Source: Gigaspora rosea
Lineage: Eukaryota; Glomeromycota; Glomeromycetes; Diversisporales; Gigasporaceae
Length of the DNA stretch: 64,000 nt
Direction: 5' to 3'
NCBI GenBank assembly: GCA_003550325.1
Contig: QKWP01000590.1
Location: 190,332 to 254,331, forward strand
Numbering within the stretch: position 1 is the stretch's first letter; every line of letters begins with the position of its first letter. The notes beneath the pieces are model-generated. The model worked only from the letters and a program-made list of their open reading frames with translations, was not told where the DNA came from and made no database searches. Shown piece after piece: positions 35,369 through 48,700 of this stretch. A program made the translations under genes and the position numbers.

Positions 35369-36393
35369 TAACGTGCTATTATTATATTATCTGTTATGTA
35401 GGTAGGGACTATCTTTGTTTTGACACATAAAACAAACTTTTTTGTGAGGCGATAAATGTTTGTATGTGATATTTTGCTCGGAAAAACGTTCCAACTACGG
35501 AATTACCCGTCGCCACGTAGAATCCAGCCTTGACCACCCGACCCATTACATCCGAACACGCTTTCAGCATGTTGTTTGCTGCTACACCGAAGCCCACATT
35601 GCATTTTAATTATTTTAATTATTATTATTATCTGTTATTATTATCTGTTATTTTTATTTTTATTTTTTTTTTTTTATTTTTTATTTTTTATTTTTTATTT
35701 TTTTTTACGCGGTTATACAATCAAGGTATAATAAGGACGGGAAACAAGCAAGGGGATTTTCTTTGCATTTAGCAGCCACAAAGTGTGTCATGCAAAATCT
35801 GCTCGGATCTCATCATCTCACCGGCATTCACTTTTTTGTCAACTTATTTTAGACTATAGTTCCTTAACGTAATGGTATTTTGTACATTTTATACTACATT
35901 CTACTGCATGAGATATACCCAATGGTCATTTTTGGTTGGCTCTAATGAGAATAAAAATTCATCTATTATCCTCATAAATCATTGACCCGCCACTTCTCTT
36001 TTTATTTAACAGTGTTGCCACTGGTCCATTTGTTCCCGCCCATGTCTTCTGTCATTCTTTGGTGGCATTGAATCTTTGTTCTTTAAATAAAATAGACACA
36101 AACTGATAAGCGCAACTTACGCGCTATATTATATTAGTCTTCCTTTTTTTATTTTTTTATTTTTTTTTTTTATATATATATATTTTTTTTTATTTAGAAT
36201 TCACTTTTATTTAGAGTCGTTTTATTATTATATTATATTATATAATTATTGTTTTTTTTTATAAATATAGAAGTAGGTTTTTTTTTTTTTTATTGAAACA
36301 TGAAATTGTCATTAAATTTATGACTTACGACCTTTTATCGTAAAACAGTTATCAAAGCAAAGAAACACTGGACACATCAATATTAAAACAACA
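35369..36393. other. Intergenic region with T-rich tracts
   Basis: T-rich low-complexity runs at about 35640-35705 and 36140-36290 lie upstream of the GATA gene. No gene is supported. The tract just before 36394 is the likely promoter and 5' leader of that gene, but I see no clear TATA box. Confidence 0.4.
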
Positions 36394-38256
36394 ATGGATG
36401 TTTCCTCCATATGTTCTTCTTTCCCGTCCTTTGGTAACGAAGCGATTCATTCCAGCGCGTCACTTACAAGAAATGATGTGTTGGCAAGAACTTCTTCTTC
36501 AGATTCGGATAATAACAAAAGTGTTTTACCTCCAATATCATCGATTTTATGTCCTTTGACACAATCTGTCCCTGTGAAAACATCCTTGAGCCATCATGAT
36601 GACTCTTCAATGACTATACCTCCTCCTTATCTACAATCTTCTACCTCTAAACATCATCCGATGAATTCTGAATCTCGACTTGAACACCATGCAAGTTCTG
36701 TTAGTTCTTCTTCCGTTGTAAATCATGCGGTTGACCATCCTCATGAAAATAATATTCACTTACAAGTAACATGCATGCATCCTTCTTCACTTCCTCCTAA
36801 TAATGGACTCGTTCATCCGAGCATTCAACACTCACAACCTTGCAATCCATCAGCATGGGAGAATCAACACACATCTCTCGTAACTAACGGTTACCGATCA
36901 CCTCCAATCCCACTAAGACCGCAATCACAGATATCATCTTCAAATCCGACAAATGTAGTGAGTTTACCTGCCAATGATGAATTGAAGCAAAATCCTGCTC
37001 AGAAACCATCAATTCAATATGGTACTAGTAGTTTTCCTTCAGAGTATCATCATTATCGTGCCTCTTTTGAAAAGGATGTATATCAATCAGTTTCCTTGAA
37101 CAGCGAAAAAACTTCAGTTGAATATACATAGGGCTTCAGGATATTTAGAAAATTTTATACAGTCACGGAACAATTCTAAATATATTTTTTTTGAAAAAAA
37201 ANNNAAAAAAAATATATATATAAGTTATATAACTTTTTTTTAATTTTTTTTTTAATTTTTTTTTTGTCATATTTCGTTACATTTTTTTTTTTCCCAACAT
37301 TTGACGCACCCGATACATTTGATTATACTCGATATACTTGGTATCTACACACCGTGTGATGAACTTTATTGTTATAACAGATAATTGACCATTGCTCGTT
37401 GATCGGACAATTTGCTGCTCAATACAGCGATATGCGCAATCAATCAGGAAATAGATCTTTAAATTGGCCTTCAACAATTCCTAATGAGCCTGCTAGTATC
37501 CCCACGGAAGCTCATGTCACAGAAATGATTAATAAAGCTTTTGAAGTACTTTACGTGTTAAACGCTTTAAAAGATGAAACTGTAAATCGACGTGGACCGG
37601 TAAGTATGTTATGTTTATTATTTATATTGAATTTATTATTTGTCAAATTTATTATATTTGTGTGTATATATATATATATATAATTATTAAAATTTTATTT
37701 ATATTATAGAGCGAAATAGAACTTATAAGGAACAAACGGACTACTTCAGGTGTTGCACCAACACGACCAAAATATCGAAAACGAACTGTAAGTACAGGTT
37801 AATAAAATATATATATATAACTTAATGAACGTTAAAGGTTTAATTACTTTCATATCTTCCTTTTATAGAAAAGACCTGCTCCTCCAGGAAGATGTCATTC
37901 TTGCAACATACAGGAAACTCCCGAATGGCGTCGCGGACCTGATGGTGCGAGAACTTTGTGTAATGCTTGCGGATTGCGTAAGTTTTGATAACAAAGTATT
38001 TCATCATTTTTACCTATTTATATTAATTAAAGTTTATCTATTTTGTTTAGATTTTGCCAAATTAACACGGAAACGAGCTCAAACCGCTTTGCAAGAACAA
38101 CAACAACGTGCTTTACGTGCTCTTCAAACACACCCCTATGCACCACAACATATGTTAGCATATTCGTCAAAAATTACACCTTTTCCTGGATTTCCGACAC
38201 ATATGATGACTCATGGACAATTATTAACTTCGACTACTCATATTACTGAAAAGTGA
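36394..38256 (+). CDS. GATA-type zinc-finger transcription factor
   Basis: It probably binds GATA sites in promoters in the nucleus. Exons: 36394-37077 (end uncertain), 37381-37599, 37710-37787, 37869-37977, 38051-38256; about 431 aa. The last three junctions keep frame with GTAAGT donors. The first junction uses a weak GTATAT donor; read on, exon one stops at 37131. The N-terminal 228 residues are rich in Ser, Pro and His and look disordered. The finger is C336-x2-C339-x18-C358-x2-C361, with [17 protein letters not shown] and, across the last intron, HFAKLTRKR. The 18-residue loop is the type found in fungal WC-1/WC-2-like proteins and plant factors. A Gln/Ala stretch follows. No PAS domain is seen. 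Confidence 0.85.
37201..37203. other. Three-N ambiguity inside the first GATA-gene intron
   Basis: Three N bases in an A/T homopolymer. The region around the uncertain first splice is therefore not fully trustworthy. Confidence 0.9.
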
Positions 38257-38970
38257 TTAGCCGAACTATCAAAATATTTTATATAACATTTTTTTTTTGA
38301 TTGAAAAAAATCCTTACCATATGCGCTTAATTATGTTAAATAAATTCTTTGTATAATATTTGTATGTTCTTTTTTAGTTTTCTTATAAATTATTCCTTCA
38401 AATGTCTTCCTAATCCTATGATCAAAATTTGTACTAGAATTTTTTTTTTTTTTTAAAAAAAAAACAACCAAATATAGTTTCAACCATTAAATTAAAAAAA
38501 AATATATATATATACAAATTGTTAAAACAACCGTTTTTTTTTTACGCCACATTTATTTATGATTATAGAATTATAAGTTATGAATATACACGTATATATA
38601 TATATATACACATATATATAAAAATATAATATATAATAATATATATATATACTTTTTTTCCGTACGTACAAAATAAAAAATAATTCAATATGCTGGATTT
38701 TAATTTGATTTGTGGCGCATTTATATTATATAAAATGAATAGATATATATATATAAGCAAAAAACCTCTTTTGTTTCTTAAAAATTTAAAAAAGGTAAAG
38801 TCGCGTTTTTTTTTCTTTAAACATACATATATAATTGATATAAGGCGAAGTAATTTAAAAAATCCGGGATTGATTATATAATCCGAGAAATCGAATTAAA
38901 GAAAAGTTAAGTCAGTAAGCCATTCATTTATTTTTATTTTTATATTATTATTATTAAATAATATTTTTTT
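38257..38970. other. AT-rich intergenic stretch
   Basis: Contains (AT)n microsatellite at about 38590-38660 and T-runs. No gene is supported; frames here come from low-complexity sequence. Confidence 0.45.
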
Positions 38971-38975
38971 TTTTG

Positions 38976-39179
38976 ATGAAATCCCTTAGTTTGACTTATC
39001 GTTACAAGAATGGCTTAGTTAACAAAGCCATGATTAAATATTGCTTAGGTTTGGCGTTGGGAATGCTTAGGATTCGGGAATTGGGAGTAGATTCACAGAT
39101 TGATCTTTCGAATAATAATCTCAGAGATCGTGATTTTTTTTTTCTTGAAATTACAAAGGCTTTGATTGAATTGATTTAA
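38976..39179 (+). CDS. Short frame with a leucine-rich-repeat-like segment
   Basis: A 67-codon ATG frame. The segment QIDLSNNNLRDRDFF is followed by LEITKALIEL and resembles one ribonuclease-inhibitor type leucine-rich repeat. One repeat is too little for a domain, and the Phe run comes from a T-run. It may be a fragment of a decayed gene or a small exon. Confidence 0.2.
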   Translation: MKSLSLTYRYKNGLVNKAMIKYCLGLALGMLRIRELGVDSQIDLSNNNLRDRDFFFLEITKALIELI

Positions 39180-39860
39180 TTAAGTTTTAATATATATTTA
39201 TAATTTATATATTTATATTATATATAAATATATATATAGTATATACACAAATATAAAAAGAATAACCGATGACTTTTTTTTTTTAATCGTAAAAAAATTT
39301 AACATCAATAGTTCTCGCGTCAATTAGTGATCAAAAAAATTCGAATCGCTAGCCACGGCATTAACCGAAAAAAAAATTAAGCTTTTATAGTTAAATGTTT
39401 AGACGCGCCTCTCGGATGTCTCCCTAGAACAATATTCACTTGTATGTGTAGATCAAAAATCCCATTAAAGAATTTTAACATTATTGTTATAGAATGCATG
39501 AATCATAAGACTTTACGCGTTTCTTCCATAATGATTACGAAATTTCTTTTCGCGGATGTAACGCGATAGTCGCGAAATGATCTAAGGCGTTGCATTCAAG
39601 TTGCAGTCTCGAACTTGCAAGTAAAACGTGATTGTTATTTGATTAAAATAGTTTTGATTGAAAATATTGATTTTTTTTCACATGAATTTAATAACAATAT
39701 TTATTTTAAGATTAATTTGGAATAATATTCCTTACAACAAAAAAAAAAAAACAAAGCCTTCCCAATTTTAATAATTTTAATTTAATATATTTAACAACTA
39801 ACAAATATTTTTAATAATATATTGCAGTACATTGCGTATTTATATAAATATTCAACCTTC
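39180..39860. other. Intergenic region downstream of FAHD1
   Basis: No gene seen. It includes GC-richer patches around 39400-39640 with short CGCGA words. The transcript end of the minus-strand FAHD1 gene probably falls near 39700-39860. Confidence 0.4.
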
Positions 39861-41174
39861 TTATAATTTATTCAATCTGTTTCTTTGTACAGCAGGAAAC
39901 TCGATCTGTGATAAAGTCTTATCACCCACATTTAATCCGGCAGTCATAACATCACCAGCAAAAATAGGGCCAACTCCCGATGGTGTGCCTTTATCGAAAA
40001 AAAAGATGAATATTACAATATAATAATATAAATAAAAATCAATTATAATAAGAGTATATAATAATAATAATGTAATAATAATGTAATACTGTAATATAAT
40101 AATAATATAATAACGAATTTTTTTTTTTTTGAAATTACCTGTTAGTATCAAATCACCTTTCTCAAGTCTCATGATCGAACTAATATGTTCGATTAATGTC
40201 GGAATTTTAAAAACCATATCTTTTGTTGATCCATTTTGTTTCATTTGACCATTAACCTATATTAATTTTTAATATTACAAAAATTAAAAAATTTCATTCT
40301 GTCATTTAATATATATATATGTGTGTGTGTGTGTAAATGAAATAATAATCTACCTTGAGCCATAAATTAACATTTGAAGGATCTTTGATCAAATCTTTCG
40401 GAATGAAATCTCTGAATTTGATTACAACTTAGTCAAAATAGTCAAAAGAACTTTTTTGTGAAATGAATTTAGGAGAAAATGGCAAGCAACATTACCCAAT
40501 AGGAGTAAACGTATCAAATCCTTTCGCTGCACTCCATGGAAGCCCTTTTTTAATTACTTCATTCTTTTATTATAATAAGAATAACGTTTCAAAGAAATTA
40601 CTTTTATTTACTAAAAGGAAATTCTACTCTTTCATGATGTACCTGAAGATCACGAGCCGTCAAATCAATACCGAGTGCATAACCTTAAAATTTTTAGAAT
40701 ATATGTAATTAGTAAATTTTAGTGAATGAAATATATATTCTGAACTTGTTCTAAGACTTGCCAGCAACATAATCGAATGCCTCATTAGCTGTAATATCAC
40801 GACCATTCTTTCCAATGACAACACCCAATTCAACTATAATAAAAAACGGTAATTCATTAAAAAATTTCAATATAATCTTTATTATAAGATGAAACAAATA
40901 CCTTCATGATGAACTTCGGAACCTTTCGGTAGTTCCACACTACCACCTTGCAGTAAATATGAAGAAGTTGGTTTAAGAAAAAAGAAAGGAGATTTAGGTA
41001 CTGTATTACCAAGTTCTTTTGCGTGATCGCTTTTTGTTTTTTTAAAAAAAAAATTGTTTAAATTAATTAAAGTTTTATTGTAATTCAATGTAAATACAAT
41101 GTAAATAGATAAAGATACCTATAATTACGACCAATCGCAACAATCTTTTTTCCTATTGATGTAAAGTTATTCAT
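39861..41174 (-). CDS. FAHD1: FAHD1-type fumarylacetoacetate hydrolase family protein (acylpyruvase/oxaloacetate decarboxylase)
   Basis: In this family FAHD1 hydrolyses acylpyruvates and decarboxylates oxaloacetate, usually in mitochondria. Eight exons on the minus strand: 41174-41119, 41029-40902, 40833-40762, 40683-40643, 40563-40496, 40411-40354, 40256-40139 and 39988-39861. They total 669 nt, giving 222 aa, close to the human protein of about 224. All phases agree. The start reads IVAIGRNYSDHAKELGN. Metal ligands are E61 and E63 (HHEVELGVVIG) and D92 (GYALGIDLTARDLQ). Also present are KKGLPWSAAKGFD and the C-terminal TPSGVGPIFAGD motif. Intron three has a GC donor (GCAAGT). A separate mitochondrial presequence is not obvious. 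Confidence 0.93.
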
Positions 41175-41280
41175 TGTACTGTATAAAGAAAGCAAGCAAA
41201 TTTTAAAGTGATGCGTGTGATCAGGTCATTTTAAAGTTATCGATAAAAAAGCAGGATTTTTTTGATAATCGGGAATCTTA

Positions 41281-41374
41281 CATATGGGCGGATTTGATTC
41301 ATATGATAATGGGTTGTTATATTGTACATTAATAATGTACAATATAACAGCCCATCATCATATGAGCCCATATG
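41281..41374. repeat. 94-bp hairpin upstream of FAHD1
   Basis: The left arm starts CATATGGGCGGATTTGATTC and the right arm ends TGAGCCCATATG. The centre is TTGTACATTAATAATGTACAA. It lies about 107 bp upstream of the FAHD1 start codon on its promoter side. It could be a tiny MITE or a cis element. Confidence 0.7.
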
Positions 41375-44300
41375 AATGGAATTTAGATAGCAGATCACGT
41401 GAAGATTATCGTATTTTTTGACCTATTTCATCTTCATCTGATACTAAGGCTAGAATGAGTAATTGATTAGAAGTACTATAGTTACTAAGAATGAATTTAT
41501 TTGTTATTACATATATTTTGGTATATAATTAGAATCAATGAGGAAAGTACTTATTCATATTCAAACTATTCATTCCTTACATGTACAAAATGTTCAAAAG
41601 ATCTCAAAAAAAAAATTTGGACCATAATTGGATTCGTGTCACATTTAACATTATAGCATTATTGGAAGAAATGCATGCGTATCGGTATTAGGTGAAAAGT
41701 TTTAGATCAGATAATTTCAATTATCGTTATGTTGTGTTAAATTAAAAAACAAGCGCGATTTGTGAAGCATATATAATATAATAATTCCATTTAGTGAAAA
41801 AATCACAAACTGTTTGGTGCATCGAGATATTACTATAATGCTAAAAAATTACAAACAAAGATATGTATTTATTTTATGTGCTGCAATTTATTAAAAATTA
41901 ATTATGATAATATATTCGCGCATAATATTTTTATATACAATGAATAATAAATGATAATACTGTAAATAATGATAGTAAATACTTATACAGTATATAAAAT
42001 GAAACTATCCGAATACAGAGATAAACTTCTAATCTTTTTTTTTTTTTGTTACGCATTGTTAAGCACATTTTATTCATAACTAAAGTTGGAAAATAATAAT
42101 ATCTTAAAATATTTTAATCAAAACAGAATATTCTATAATCTGAAAAAATTTTAGAATTCTCTTCCAACTATGATGAAGCTTCAACTTTTCATAATTTATG
42201 GAGTTTTAAATTATTCTCCAATGGTTCAAGTATCATTCGTCAAACCTTTATTTCTTTCTGTCTCGAAGCCATCCGTACAACTTAAGAAGAAAAGACCGAT
42301 AATGTACAAACAAAACATCAAAAATTATAACTGATAACGATAAATTAAAAATTACAAATTACTAGTTTAATAACTAGGTTGATATCTAGAATTTCCTCAA
42401 AGTAACAACAATAATAAATAAATTCTATATATATATATTATATATATATATCTGATATAAATCTGATATATATATATATATATATATATAATTAATCATC
42501 AATAATATATACAACCATATCGATATATTTGTATATTTACCCATAACAGATAATACGTATAACACCGATTTTTGATTAGGAATACAAATAAAATATCTAA
42601 TGAATAAAAGGAGGGATACTATCAATAATGATGAAAGATTCGGAGATGAATTTTAATTTGGAAATAAATATTGTAATTGTCACATAACAAATAAAGACAC
42701 TGAAATGTGAATTTTTTTATATATAATATTTATGTCACAGCTTAGTCTTCATACAAAATTGTCATTATTGCACGCACATATATATTGTGCAATAACTTAT
42801 GATTAAAAATAATACTCATGGTTACTACCATTATAGTACCTAAAAGAAACAAGTATCTTCAGAAACCAAGAAACTTCTAAAATTCCAAAAATACACATTT
42901 TGCACCATCTTATCTCTTTAGCGACAAGCATAAAAAATACTACCGCATAAGTGTTTCCGAATCAATGCAGTAATGGCTTCAAACACTGTAAAGAATAAAT
43001 GCCTGCATCACGTGATAAATTATTATTTAAAGGTTTATTCCATTCAATCTCGGCTAAAAGTATGTGTACGTGGCTGTGTAAAAAAAAAATATATTGATCC
43101 GATCGATAAGTAATTGATGCATTTAATATATCCCAATTAAAAATGTCTTTATCTTTGCGAAAATGCAAAGAATAAATGCTAGTCTAATGATGGATTTAGA
43201 AAATTTTGCATTCATTATTTAGCATTAATGGTGGCTTTGATAGATAACATCATTCATATGGCTGTGTCGGAGGGATTATCCAATTTGATCAAAAAAAAGT
43301 ATTAAAATTATTACAGCTTTCTTTCTTTCCAAATTCAATTATCTTTGATTATCTCGACGTATTCATTTCGGAATATATCCATTTTTTTAAGATATATATA
43401 TGCTATTTATATTTTTAGACAAACATATGACATGATTGCTTTTATACACTATAAAGCTATCGCACACTTTAATATTTTTATTCTTTGTATTTACAGTACA
43501 TACTCCGTCATGGTCACGTGATTTACCAAATTCTTATGATTACTAATTGCCAGCGAGTTGCATGACGCGCGTAAAGGTGTAAGTGTACTTTCTACGTATA
43601 CATGTACTAATTTTGTTTTAGTTCATTTCCAAATCGGTTTTTGAATAGCGATTCAATTCCGAAATTCGGGTCACTTTGCCCTCGATCTGCGTCATTTCCA
43701 ACGTTAATTTAATGTACGGAGAAGGTTGCATCTTTTTGGTAAATGGAAATTGTATACAGAAACACATTCCAAAAATTCGTGTAACAATAATAGTAAACGT
43801 TGAATGAACCTATTTTGAAAATTTTTAGGGGTATACAGTATTCTCAGCCGTTTTTTTTTTATCCTTTTTTTTTTTTGAATTTAGAGTTATTATATTAATA
43901 AATACATACTGTAAATGATTTCTAGAGACCATCCGCAACAATAAAAATATATATAATACAGTAACAGTAATGTACGAAGTTTGCTATTTATAGTTGATGT
44001 TTTATTTATTATATAAAATTCTGCAAGATTAGATTTTCAAGAACGTGGAAATACCAATAATGATGATTAAATTTCATTGACCTGCATATATGTATTGCCT
44101 TATTTCAAGATTTGGAATTGTTTTTTTTTTTTTTATTGTTCTTAAAGTCAAAATGGCATTCTATGTATTTATGAGGCATGAAATGAACACAAACCTCATC
44201 GGAACGCAAACCCCGATGTCACGTGTATAGTTATCAGTTATAGCATACATGCAGATAAAGTAATAAGGGTTCTTACTTCTATGCTTCTGAGATTTTTAAA

Positions 44301-44979
44301 AGTTTTTACGCATGGTCTCATGCATAACTCATGATAGACTATAATAAGCATAAATGGGTAGTCCGGATTTTAACCGGCTTTATTAAAATTATGATAAATC
44401 TATTTTAAGTTAGTACTTTATCATAAAGAGGGAGTGGAGTTAAGCTTATGATGAAAATTAAACTTAACAAAATAATTGCACTAACTAAAATTGTTTAATC
44501 ATATTATTGTGTTTAATTCATACAACTATATATTATATATATTAAATAAGAATAAAATTGATTTACCATTATGTATCGTCATGGGATGCTAAATATTGAA
44601 ACGGAACATCATATTCACCAAATTTATCCGTCACGTAAATTAATAAACTTCTATTTAAAGAACAGTACTAGTTTTATATTTTTATCAGGTGGATTACGTC
44701 AATAGAAATACAGCTTAAGGTTTCTAGGAGCAAAAGAAGTCTCTAACAGTGACAATTGTCCATCTAAAAACCCATAAACACACATCATTTAGAGTAGGGA
44801 CTGTCTCTAATTTAGTATATAACTCACGGCTGTACGTACGTGAGTCCAAAGATTTTTACATTAAGAGAGAATTTATTAGCAAATACTCTCTTAAATGTTT
44901 TATAAAATTTTCTTTAATTGCGAATTTTAAAATAGATTTTTTTGGTCCCAAGTGTATATATATTAATTAAGGAATAGAC

Positions 44980-45014
<35 letters not shown>

Positions 45015-45600
45015 TGTTAAACTGATTATTCATTAATTAATTAATTATCCATTAATTAATTTTAATGTTAGCATTCAAACTGTCAAGTATGGAAATTTAA
45101 TAATACAGCATTAATAATAAAAATTGAATAAACAAAAATTCAAAATTTAAATAGTAAAGTTAGGATAAATCAGATTGTAAAGCCAAAGAAATTATTAGTA
45201 ATTGGCTTTGCTACGAGAAAAAATCATTAACTAAAGTTAGTAATAAAAATCTTTTAATTATTTTTAACCCATATTTTATTGTAAAAAAAAAAAATCTTTC
45301 TACCAAACCAAAATAGGAATTAACACCATGGTATAACTATTATTATTATAAAAAATTCATACTGTACGATTTATTTGAATCACTTGTTACATCATATGAA
45401 TTTTGTTTTGAATATTATTGACTAATTTATAGGGTAAAATGAATAATCCGATTCGAAGCATTGACTGCGAGAAATATTTATTCAAAGAAAATCTGTTTTT
45501 TCAAAAACGTAATCGGCATTTATTTCCGATAAAATTCCATTTATATTCATAATAGTATTGCATAAAAACGTTTTACTTATTTGTACATTACTAACAATTT
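41375..45600. other. 4.2-kb intergenic region without a supported gene
   Basis: Mostly unique AT-rich DNA. Microsatellites: (AT)n at about 42425-42490 and 44980-45010. A GT/AC-rich palindrome CGTACGTACG lies near 44834. Short frames at 42425-42625, 42962-43168 and 44749-44970 lack ATG context or have low-complexity translations. I could not build a spliced gene. Confidence 0.45.
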
Positions 45601-45618
45601 CACAAAATTGGGAAAAAC

Positions 45619-45626
45619 TATAAATA
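45619..45626 (+). promoter_or_regulatory. TATA box of the ion-channel gene
   Basis: TATAAATA lies 160 bp upstream of the start codon at 45779, followed by an A-rich leader. It is the only good TATA element in the preceding 200 bp. Confidence 0.5.
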
Positions 45627-45778
45627 CTGAACGTGTGGGACTGTTTAATTACAAATTCAAAAAAAAAAGGTCATCGTAAACGAGATTGTAAAGAAACAAA
45701 TATAGCTCTTTCCTAACAAATTAAACAATAAAGACCATCCATCATCAATACATCAGCCAAAAAAAGATCACAAGAGAC

Positions 45779-48700
45779 ATGGATGACATGGAAAATAATC
45801 ATGATTTTATAGAAGAATCGGATATATCTCCTGTAATAAATAGTCAAAATGAAATTGAAGAAAAGGATGAATTACGTGATGCATTAGGTGAATTACCCAA
45901 TAAGAATAAAAAATATATTTCACACCATTACTCGGGGACACCTTTAGTATACGAAAAGCTAGCTGAATCAGTCACGTCTCTTGATAAAATTTCAAAAGAT
46001 GTTCGCACATCTGTTGAAATCAAATCAGAATCTATTATTATAAAAAACATTAGCATAATAGCTTGTTCACCTGGAAATAAATTTATTGCTGGTTGGTGTA
46101 AAGATGATGGAATTTTGGCGGTTTGGTCTCTGGTAAATAATGATAGTGGTAATAATGATTTTCGGTTAATATTCACCGTAAAAACTAGTTTCAATAAATC
46201 AAACATTCAAGATTCTGGAATTTATCTCTCAATTTCTGAGGATGGGCATTATGTTGCCATTTCAAGACTGAAAATTGTTTCTGTTGAAGAATCACCAGAT
46301 ATGGATTCTGCTTATAATTTAGGTTTAAATGCACCAGATACTTTAAAATCATTTTCCACGCCTCAAACATCTTTTGCTGTTTATTCAACGATTTCTGAAC
46401 TCCCTTATATTTCTACTGGATTAAATGCCCTTGAAAATGTTGAAATATTAGGCCCTATATTATTTATTAATGATTCAAAATTTGTCTTCTTTACCAGACA
46501 TAATTTATACATATGCACAACAAAATTTGGAATACCTATTTATAACATTTATTTGGGAGATTTAATTAAATCCGTTCCTGAATATAGTTCTGATAATAAT
46601 GTATTTTTAATAGATTGTTATAATATTCTTTCAATTAGTTTAAGAATTGGTTTAGGTTACATGCTTTGGCCAGAAAATAATGGTTTAAGCATTTGGGATT
46701 TAGATGGAGTATTAAAACAATGGTTTTATGTAGATCCTAAAAACTCTTCACCTAAAAATTGTCTTTACGCCATCTCTGAATCTGGAGAATTGATAGCAAG
46801 GTAAATTATCTCATTTTATAAAATTACTTTATAAAATTACTTTATAAAATTTTACTTTATAAAATTACTATATAAAATTACTGTATAAATTTTTTTAAAA
46901 AATTATTATTTTATTATATAATTAAAAATTACTAAATTAAAAATTCATATAATACTTTTTACTTTTTAATATTAGATTTTCTGATAAGCCTGGAATGGTA
47001 AGCACAGTAATATTTCATACACCAACAGGCTTAAAAACAACAGAAATCAACACTCCAAATACAGTATTCTTTATTGGATTCTTGAGTAAAAATGATCATA
47101 TTGTAGTTTGTTTAACGGATAATGGCAATGTTAAAGTTCAATTATGGGATTGTTGGAGTGGAATATTGATTAAAGAAGAAGAAAACCATCCGAATCTTGA
47201 CAAGGATCTACCTCTAGTTTTAATCGATGATCAATTTGTCCATGCGGTTGGAAATGAAATTATCAAATACCCTTTATTTCCTAATGATGATTATAAAAAT
47301 TATCAAGTCAATACCGAAGAAGTATTATCTACTGGAAGAGAAAGTGTCCTTCCAAATAAAAAGTTAGAATTAGGTTCTTTACTCGAATCAAGTTTCCTCG
47401 GACACTCTATAAGTTCAATTTATATTCATAAAAAAGAAAAAGTATATTGTAAATTTAAATTTGAACCTTGGAGGAAGTGGGGAACAGCAGATCTATTCAT
47501 GAAATGGCTAGATAAAGATGGAAATCGAATTTTATTGGCAGGACACGATAGTGTTCAGATATACAAGACGAAACCAAAAGGTTCATTGCTAAAAGTTGAA
47601 TTACAATACATATGGACGGTTCCATTTTATAAAAATGTTGATATCAAGTTTTTATCTTTGGAAACTCTGACAACTTTACAAGATGAAAATGATGAACCAC
47701 TTTATCGTCTTAAAATACAACTTACAAATTCTGAGACAGTAATTCTTCCACTTCCAGCGACAAATGATAAGAATACGTATCAGATTTTCAAAGATGCGTG
47801 CGCGTCCATACACCTTATACGTCTATGTCTTAATGAAGATTTATCATATGTCTCGTATTGGGATCTTTGTGTTCAAATAAAAAAATTAATTCTAAATTCA
47901 ATAGATAAATTCCCTTCATCATTTAACAAAATATCTTTAGGCGATGGTCAATACATATATCCTATGGAAGACTTTATATTATATGAATGGGATGACGTAG
48001 TTAATGCAATTTTAAACAAAGGAAAATTTATTCCATTATTTCATAATGACGATAGAACTGAAAGTGCTTTAGCTTTGTTGATTGAGCTTCAAAAATCTGA
48101 CCTTCTCGATCAATTGATCTCTTATATAATACGTCACGTACATGATCATAATACACCACTGAATAGTAAATCGAAATCATCATTTATTCTTCCATCATTA
48201 GACACTTCAAATACGAAGGTTCAACAACCCGGATTTGCATGGACAGTCGGACCTGCGTTGTTAGATTTATATCGACTTTATCCGGATAAAGGCACTAAAA
48301 TAATGAGAGAATGGAGTTACCTTACAACTTCTTTGGAGACTCCCACTCGAATTTTAAGAACTAATTTAGGAAATCCATTAAAAGTTGAAGAGAGAAGCTA
48401 TCATTCAAAGTTAAAAACTGTTTCTCGAAAGGCTCGATTACCAATAGAATATTCGATTGCTCGTGAATCAATATTGAAATTAATAGCTTCCAAACTTTTA
48501 TGTTTTAACATATTCTCCTCCCAAAGAAGGAATTCTTTCATCTCTACATCCACAACCACTGCCACTACCGCTACCTTTGGGCCATCCGATAAACTCAACA
48601 CTGGCTCTTCAGAATTTACTATAAATATCTTGAGTGAAGATAAAAAAGATTTCAAACAAATTCGTGTGCATCGAAAACGTCAGCGTAAACAAAGATTAAA

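Noticed and set aside
42425-43168. Short frames between FAHD1 and the channel gene
   Set aside because: Low-complexity Ile/Tyr runs or unsupported starts; no splice partners.
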